Positions 60,744 to 64,000 of a stretch of 64,000 bases of DNA are shown here, piece by piece. The position numbers and the translations under genes were made by a program. Origin of the DNA: Kibdelosporangium banguiense (lineage in GTDB: Bacteria > Actinomycetota > Actinomycetes > Mycobacteriales > Pseudonocardiaceae); the NCBI RefSeq assembly GCF_017876405.1, contig NZ_JAGINW010000001.1, positions 7,577,203-7,641,202 of the forward strand. The letters run 5' to 3'. The notes under the pieces are model-generated. The model was not told the DNA's origin and made no database searches. It saw only the letters and a list, made by a program, of their open reading frames with translations. Positions within the stretch are counted from its first letter, which is position 1. Each line of letters opens with the position of its first letter.

Positions 60744-61595
60744 ATGTTTCGGTTGCTGAGGTGGACGGCGGTTCTCGCGGTTCTCACCCTGGCTGTGTTC
60801 GGCGCGCCTGCGGCGATGGCGTCGACCGCGCCGTGGCACGTGGTTTACTCGCCGTCGGTGGGTGCGCGTGCCGAAGTGGGCGAACCAGTCCTGATCACCG
60901 GGTACTCGTACATCGGCGAGGGAACCCCGGCCGACAGCGTCGAGCTGACCTTCGACGGTGGCGTGACCTGGGCCGAGGCCGACATCTACTGGAACGGCTC
61001 GTGGCGCTACCTGTTCACGCCCACACAGCCCGGCGACATCGCCTTCAACATGCGGGGCTGGTACAAGGGCCAACTCGGTGACGTCAGCCCGCCGCGAACC
61101 TTGCATGTCGGCACGCCAGGCTCGCTCGCACCGGTCGTTTGCCCGTGTAACTTCCGTGAGTACGAGGCACCGCGCAACGAAATCGACCCTCTGCCAGTGG
61201 AGTTGGGTGTGCGGTTCGCGGTCGACCGGCCCAGCTGGCTGTACGGGGTCACGTTCCAGCGCGGGACATACCGCGGCCCGGTGACGATCCGGGTCTGGGG
61301 CCCAGGCGGCACGCTGCTGCACGAGCAAGACGAGCCGGCATCGACAACCGGCTACACGTCCGTGACGATCGCCCCTTCGGTACCGCTGCAGCCAGGCGCC
61401 GACTACGTCGTCTCGTACTACACGCCTGAAGGCGGCTACCAGGCGAGCGAGAACTACTACACCGGCACGCTGTTCCACGCGCCCTTCATCGTGCGCGCCG
61501 ACGCAGGCGTCTATCACTACGGAGAAGGCGGCGGGTTCCCGACCGACACGTGGTACCAAAGCAACTACACGATCTACCCAGCCGTCATGGCATAG
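60744..61595 (+). CDS. Secreted DUF4082 domain protein
   Basis: 283 aa from the ATG at 60744 after GGGGAGGG. Signal peptide (LLRWTAVLAVLTLAVFG...AMAS), an Ig-like N-terminal half (VELTFDGGVTWAEAD), then DUF4082 (ELGVRFAVDRPSWLYGVTF and PGADYVVSYYTPEGGYQAS). DUF4082 domains occur on carbohydrate-active or surface proteins. Followed by a strong hairpin. Confidence 0.85.
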   Translation: MFRLLRWTAVLAVLTLAVFGAPAAMASTAPWHVVYSPSVGARAEVGEPVLITGYSYIGEGTPADSVELTFDGGVTWAEADIYWNGSWRYLFTPTQPGDIAFNMRGWYKGQLGDVSPPRTLHVGTPGSLAPVVCPCNFREYEAPRNEIDPLPVELGVRFAVDRPSWLYGVTFQRGTYRGPVTIRVWGPGGTLLHEQDEPASTTGYTSVTIAPSVPLQPGADYVVSYYTPEGGYQASENYYTGTLFHAPFIVRADAGVYHYGEGGGFPTDTWYQSNYTIYPAVMA

Positions 61596-61636
61596 GGACG
61601 TGACCGTCAGCAGGACCACAATGGACACGCCTGGGA

Positions 61637-61662
61637 CTCCCGGCACAGTGATGTGCCGGGAG
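61637..61662. terminator. Bidirectional hairpin between DUF4082 and DUF397 genes
   Basis: A perfect 10-bp stem (CTCCCGGCAC with GTGCCGGGAG) and 6-nt loop between convergent genes. Confidence 0.7.
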
Positions 61663-61679
61663 CTGGGAGGTGGGCCTTC

Positions 61680-61844
61680 TCAGCGATCCAGGCGGCCGGA
61701 CTTGACCGTGGCCAGCAGCCCGGTCACGTCGATGTCCAGTGTGGGGCCGTCTGCGTTCTTGCTGTCGCGGATCGCGGCCAGATCCTGTCTGATCTGCACG
61801 CAGTTGCCGCAGGCCCCGCTGAAGCTCGATGTGCGCCAGTTCAT
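61680..61844 (-). CDS. DUF397 protein, copy 1
   Basis: 54 aa from the ATG at 61844 (GGGAG upstream). The opening MNWRTSSFSGACGNCVQI and IRDSKNADGPTL are the DUF397 consensus. Paralog of the next gene. DUF397 proteins accompany XRE-DUF5753 regulators in actinomycete differentiation (WhiJ/BldB-type pairs). Confidence 0.9.
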   Translation of the reverse strand: MNWRTSSFSGACGNCVQIRQDLAAIRDSKNADGPTLDIDVTGLLATVKSGRLDR

Positions 61845-61904
61845 GATCACTCCCTCGTCAGGATTGACCGGATTACTTGCCCCCATGAACAGGCCGAAAA
61901 ACTC

Positions 61905-61936
61905 GGCTCTCCGCAGAGTATCGCGCGGAGAGCCGG
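61905..61936 (-). terminator. Intrinsic terminator or attenuator between the two DUF397 genes
   Basis: On the minus strand: an 11-bp perfect stem (CGGCTCTCCGC with GCGGAGAGCCG), 10-nt loop and then AGTTTTTC. It lies after DUF397 copy 2 and before copy 1. Confidence 0.8.
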
Positions 61937-61949
61937 AAGTGGTGTTCTG

Positions 61950-62114
61950 TCACCGGTCCAGATGGCCGGATTTGACGGTTGCCACCAGCCGGGACAGGTC
62001 AGCGTGCAGCGTGGGGCCGTCTGCGTTCTTGCTGTCTCGCAGGGCGGCCAGGTCCTGCCTGACCTGCACGCACTCGCCGCTGTTTCCGCTGAAGCTTGAT
62101 GTGCGCCAGTCCAT
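61950..62114 (-). CDS. DUF397 protein, copy 2
   Basis: 54 aa from the ATG at 62114, read directly from the sequence. Starts MDWRTSSFSGNSGECVQV and contains LRDSKNADGPTL. Nearly the same as copy 1, hence a tandem duplication. It starts 2 nt after the XRE regulator stop, so the two are co-translated. Confidence 0.9.
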   Translation of the reverse strand: MDWRTSSFSGNSGECVQVRQDLAALRDSKNADGPTLHADLSRLVATVKSGHLDR

Positions 62115-62116
62115 GG

Positions 62117-62947
62117 TCACGCCTCCTTCAGAATCGACCGAAGCATATTCTGACTTTCCTGGCCCGGGAGGGCTATGTGATCAAGTCTTTCGACCATCCT
62201 GGTGTATGGCTCTGACTGGTCATCGTGCAGGTAGACGCCGCCCCAGTAGACCTCGACGTTCACCACGGGTGCGGTGCTGGGAAAGGTCATGTAGAGCCAC
62301 GAGTGGCTGACCAGGCCGACCGGCAGGTGTTCGGACACGACCCGGACAGGAATCCCACGCTCACGCGCGCCCAGAAGGTGTTTGACCTGCTTGTTGTGAA
62401 CCCCAGGGCCGCCGAACGGCGTGCGTAGTGCGGTTTCGCTGATGTAGGCCGTGTAATCCACTGTGCCCAGGATCTTCTGCCGCCTTCGTCTGGCCAGCCA
62501 GCGCAACTCTGCGACATCCTGCGGCACTTCCTGGGAGCGCATGAGCGCCAAGGCGTAGTCCTCGATCTGGAGCAAGCCGGGTACCAAGGTCACCGACCAG
62601 TCCGTCAGGCTGTTGGCGTCAGCCTCGTAACTGGCCAGAGTCCCCATCTCGGCGGGGACGCCTTGTAGCGGGCGGTCCCACCAGCCGGACGCGTTCTCCG
62701 CCCTGGCCTCCGCGATCACATGCTCCCGCTCGACGGCCGGAATCCGGTATGCGGTAAGGATTGTTGCCACGTCCTCGGTCGAGATGTGGCGCTGACCGTT
62801 CTCGATTCTGGACATTGTCGCCAGGCCCCACTCCAGCATCTTCGCGGCTGCTTCAAGGCTCAAATCCGTTCGTTGCCTGCGAATCGCGCGCAGCCGGGCG
62901 CCGATGATCCGATCCCGGGGCCTTGGGGGTTGTCGCTTGTTCGGCAC
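62117..62947 (-). CDS. XRE regulator with DUF5753 (WhiJ/Scr1-like)
   Basis: 276 aa from a GTG at 62947, with GGAAGG upstream. HTH (LSLEAAAKMLEWGLATMSRI) and a C-terminal DUF5753 domain (WSVTLVPGLLQIEDYA; LYMTFPSTAPVVNVEV). In Streptomyces such proteins are controlled by adjacent DUF397 proteins and affect development. Operon with the two DUF397 genes. Confidence 0.92.
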   Translation of the reverse strand: MPNKRQPPRPRDRIIGARLRAIRRQRTDLSLEAAAKMLEWGLATMSRIENGQRHISTEDVATILTAYRIPAVEREHVIAEARAENASGWWDRPLQGVPAEMGTLASYEADANSLTDWSVTLVPGLLQIEDYALALMRSQEVPQDVAELRWLARRRRQKILGTVDYTAYISETALRTPFGGPGVHNKQVKHLLGARERGIPVRVVSEHLPVGLVSHSWLYMTFPSTAPVVNVEVYWGGVYLHDDQSEPYTRMVERLDHIALPGQESQNMLRSILKEA

Positions 62948-63099
62948 GGTCCCACCTTCCCACCTGTGGAAGGTCAAGCACCTTCCCGGATTTGAGCCTA
63001 CCGTCCTCTGTGCAGCCGAGCCGGGTCGCCATAGTGGACACTGTGGCGACCGAATTGATCAATAATACCAAGGGGTTCCATTGTGGATGAGGTCGCTGC

Positions 63100-64000
63100 T
63101 CAAGGCTGGTTGACTCTGTTGCGTTGTGGGGTGAGGTGGCGGGTGAGGGCGATGGCGGCGGTCAGGGCGACTAGTGTGCTGACCGCGGGCCAGCCGAATT
63201 TGTTGCAGAGCAGGGCACCGAGCCAGGAGCCTGTGCTGCTGCCTATGAAGGCGCATGTCATGTATGCGGTGTTGAGCCTGCTGTCTGGGCGGATCGCGTA
63301 GATGCGGGTGAGGTTGGCGGTCATTCCGGATTGCATGGTGATGTCGAGCAGCAGGATTCCGATGGTGATCGCGATCAGGCCGGTGGGGCCGCCGAGGACA
63401 CCGGCCGCGAGCACGGGTGCTGAGGCGATGGTGCCGATGAGACAGATCAGGTTGACCGGGTCCGGACCGCCTCGGTCGACCAGCCGGCCGGCGAGTGGGG
63501 TGCAGATCATGGTCGCGGCGCTGATCAGGCCGAAAGCGCTGACAGCATTGGTGGTCAGGCCGTAGGTGGGGCCGGTGAGCAGTTGCGGGAGGCTGGTCCA
63601 TACCGCGGAGAACCCGGCGAACACGCATGCCTGGTACAGGCACGAGCGGCGTAGCGCGGGCTCGTTTCGTAGCAGGGGCAACGGTTCGGCGAGTATTGCC
63701 GTATAGCGCTGTCGAGTACGCGGTGTGGTCATGGGAACAACGCGTGCGAGGGCAGCCGCGACGAGTAACGTGAGCACTGCGGCAGCCAGGTATGGCGCGC
63801 GCCAGCCGAGTCGCTCGCCAAGCCTCCCAGCCGCGACGCGGCCGAGCAGGATGCCGCCGATCGAGCCGCTCAACAGGGTTCCGCTGACCGCGCCAATGCG
63901 GTTTCCGGCGGTCAGGCCGGCGGCCATCGAGCCGATGATCGGTGCCGCTACGGTTGTCAGGCCGACGAGTGCGCTCGCGATGACGAGCGTGGGCAACGAG
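63100..64000 (-). CDS. MFS transporter, partial
   Basis: 300 C-terminal codons of a drug/sugar-type major facilitator; the 5' end lies beyond the window. At least nine hydrophobic segments; GRVAAGRLGERLGWRAPY is a loop-type motif, and VDRGGPDPVNLICLIG marks the second half. Similar to Bcr/YnfM-like exporters. Substrate unknown. Confidence 0.85.
   Translation of the reverse strand, partial: SLPTLVIASALVGLTTVAAPIIGSMAAGLTAGNRIGAVSGTLLSGSIGGILLGRVAAGRLGERLGWRAPYLAAAVLTLLVAAALARVVPMTTPRTRQRYTAILAEPLPLLRNEPALRRSCLYQACVFAGFSAVWTSLPQLLTGPTYGLTTNAVSAFGLISAATMICTPLAGRLVDRGGPDPVNLICLIGTIASAPVLAAGVLGGPTGLIAITIGILLLDITMQSGMTANLTRIYAIRPDSRLNTAYMTCAFIGSSTGSWLGALLCNKFGWPAVSTLVALTAAIALTRHLTPQRNRVNQP

Overview
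The window is high-GC DNA from a filamentous actinomycete. Frequent GTG starts, a SARP/NB-ARC/TPR regulator, DUF397 genes beside an XRE regulator, many secreted proteins and NarL-type two-component pairs point to the Pseudonocardiaceae or a close relative. That placement is inferred from gene content, not from an rRNA or marker gene. No rRNA, tRNA or CRISPR array was recognised, and no stretch over about 300 bp lacks a gene.

Layout. 1-4.2 kb: a hexuronate/aldonate catabolic operon (MHS-type transporter, mannitol-dehydrogenase-family oxidoreductase, mannonate-dehydratase-like enolase) divergent from its GntR/FCD regulator, with a palindromic operator between them. 4.2-9.8 kb: a membrane protein, a membrane-anchored PstS-like binding protein and a SARP regulator. 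9.8-12.6 kb: secreted proteins (Calx-beta, S1 protease, two-module Cys-rich protein). 12.9-14.8 kb: a Uma2 nuclease, a small membrane protein and a truncated ABC-F ATPase. 14.87-18.86 kb: three IS630-family elements head to tail at shared CTAG sites; the outer two encode identical transposases in opposite orientation. 18.9-23.8 kb: a propeller/PKD surface protein, a NarL-type two-component system and a small membrane protein. 23.9-29.2 kb: a same-strand set of RtcB RNA ligase, SWIM-domain protein and a roughly 900-aa DUF6493-like protein. 29.3-31.4 kb: a large-subunit catalase. 31.6-39.2 kb: a two-directional cluster of epimerase, histidine kinase, OmpR regulator, polytopic GT-like protein, GT2, DUF2064 transferase, methyltransferase, a b-type-membrane/molybdopterin fusion and a small membrane protein. 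Most of its genes overlap by 4 bp. 39.2-46.4 kb: a broken HTH-nSTAND-WD40 gene, an XRE regulator divergent from a zinc dehydrogenase, a MarR regulator and a serine hydrolase. 46.6-50.5 kb: a class I isoprenoid-fold enzyme, a membrane NACHT protein and a small membrane protein. 50.6-56.8 kb: an SDR-like epimerase behind two identical palindromes, a Tat-exported molybdopterin oxidoreductase, a hydrolase missing its core, an XRE/methionine aminopeptidase divergent pair and a TIGR03084-like protein. 57-64 kb: an S9 peptidase with an in-frame amber codon, a 3'-truncated histidine kinase without its regulator, DinB, DUF4082, the XRE-DUF397-DUF397 set and a partial MFS gene.

Two themes stand out. 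The 31.6-39.2 kb cluster has the tight organisation of a dedicated envelope-modification or redox pathway under its own two-component system, and I could not match it to a described pathway. Secondly, the window carries at least five independent gene lesions, mostly in its right half, which suggests ongoing decay of accessory genes. The RtcB-SWIM-DUF6493 set is a second candidate for an undescribed system.
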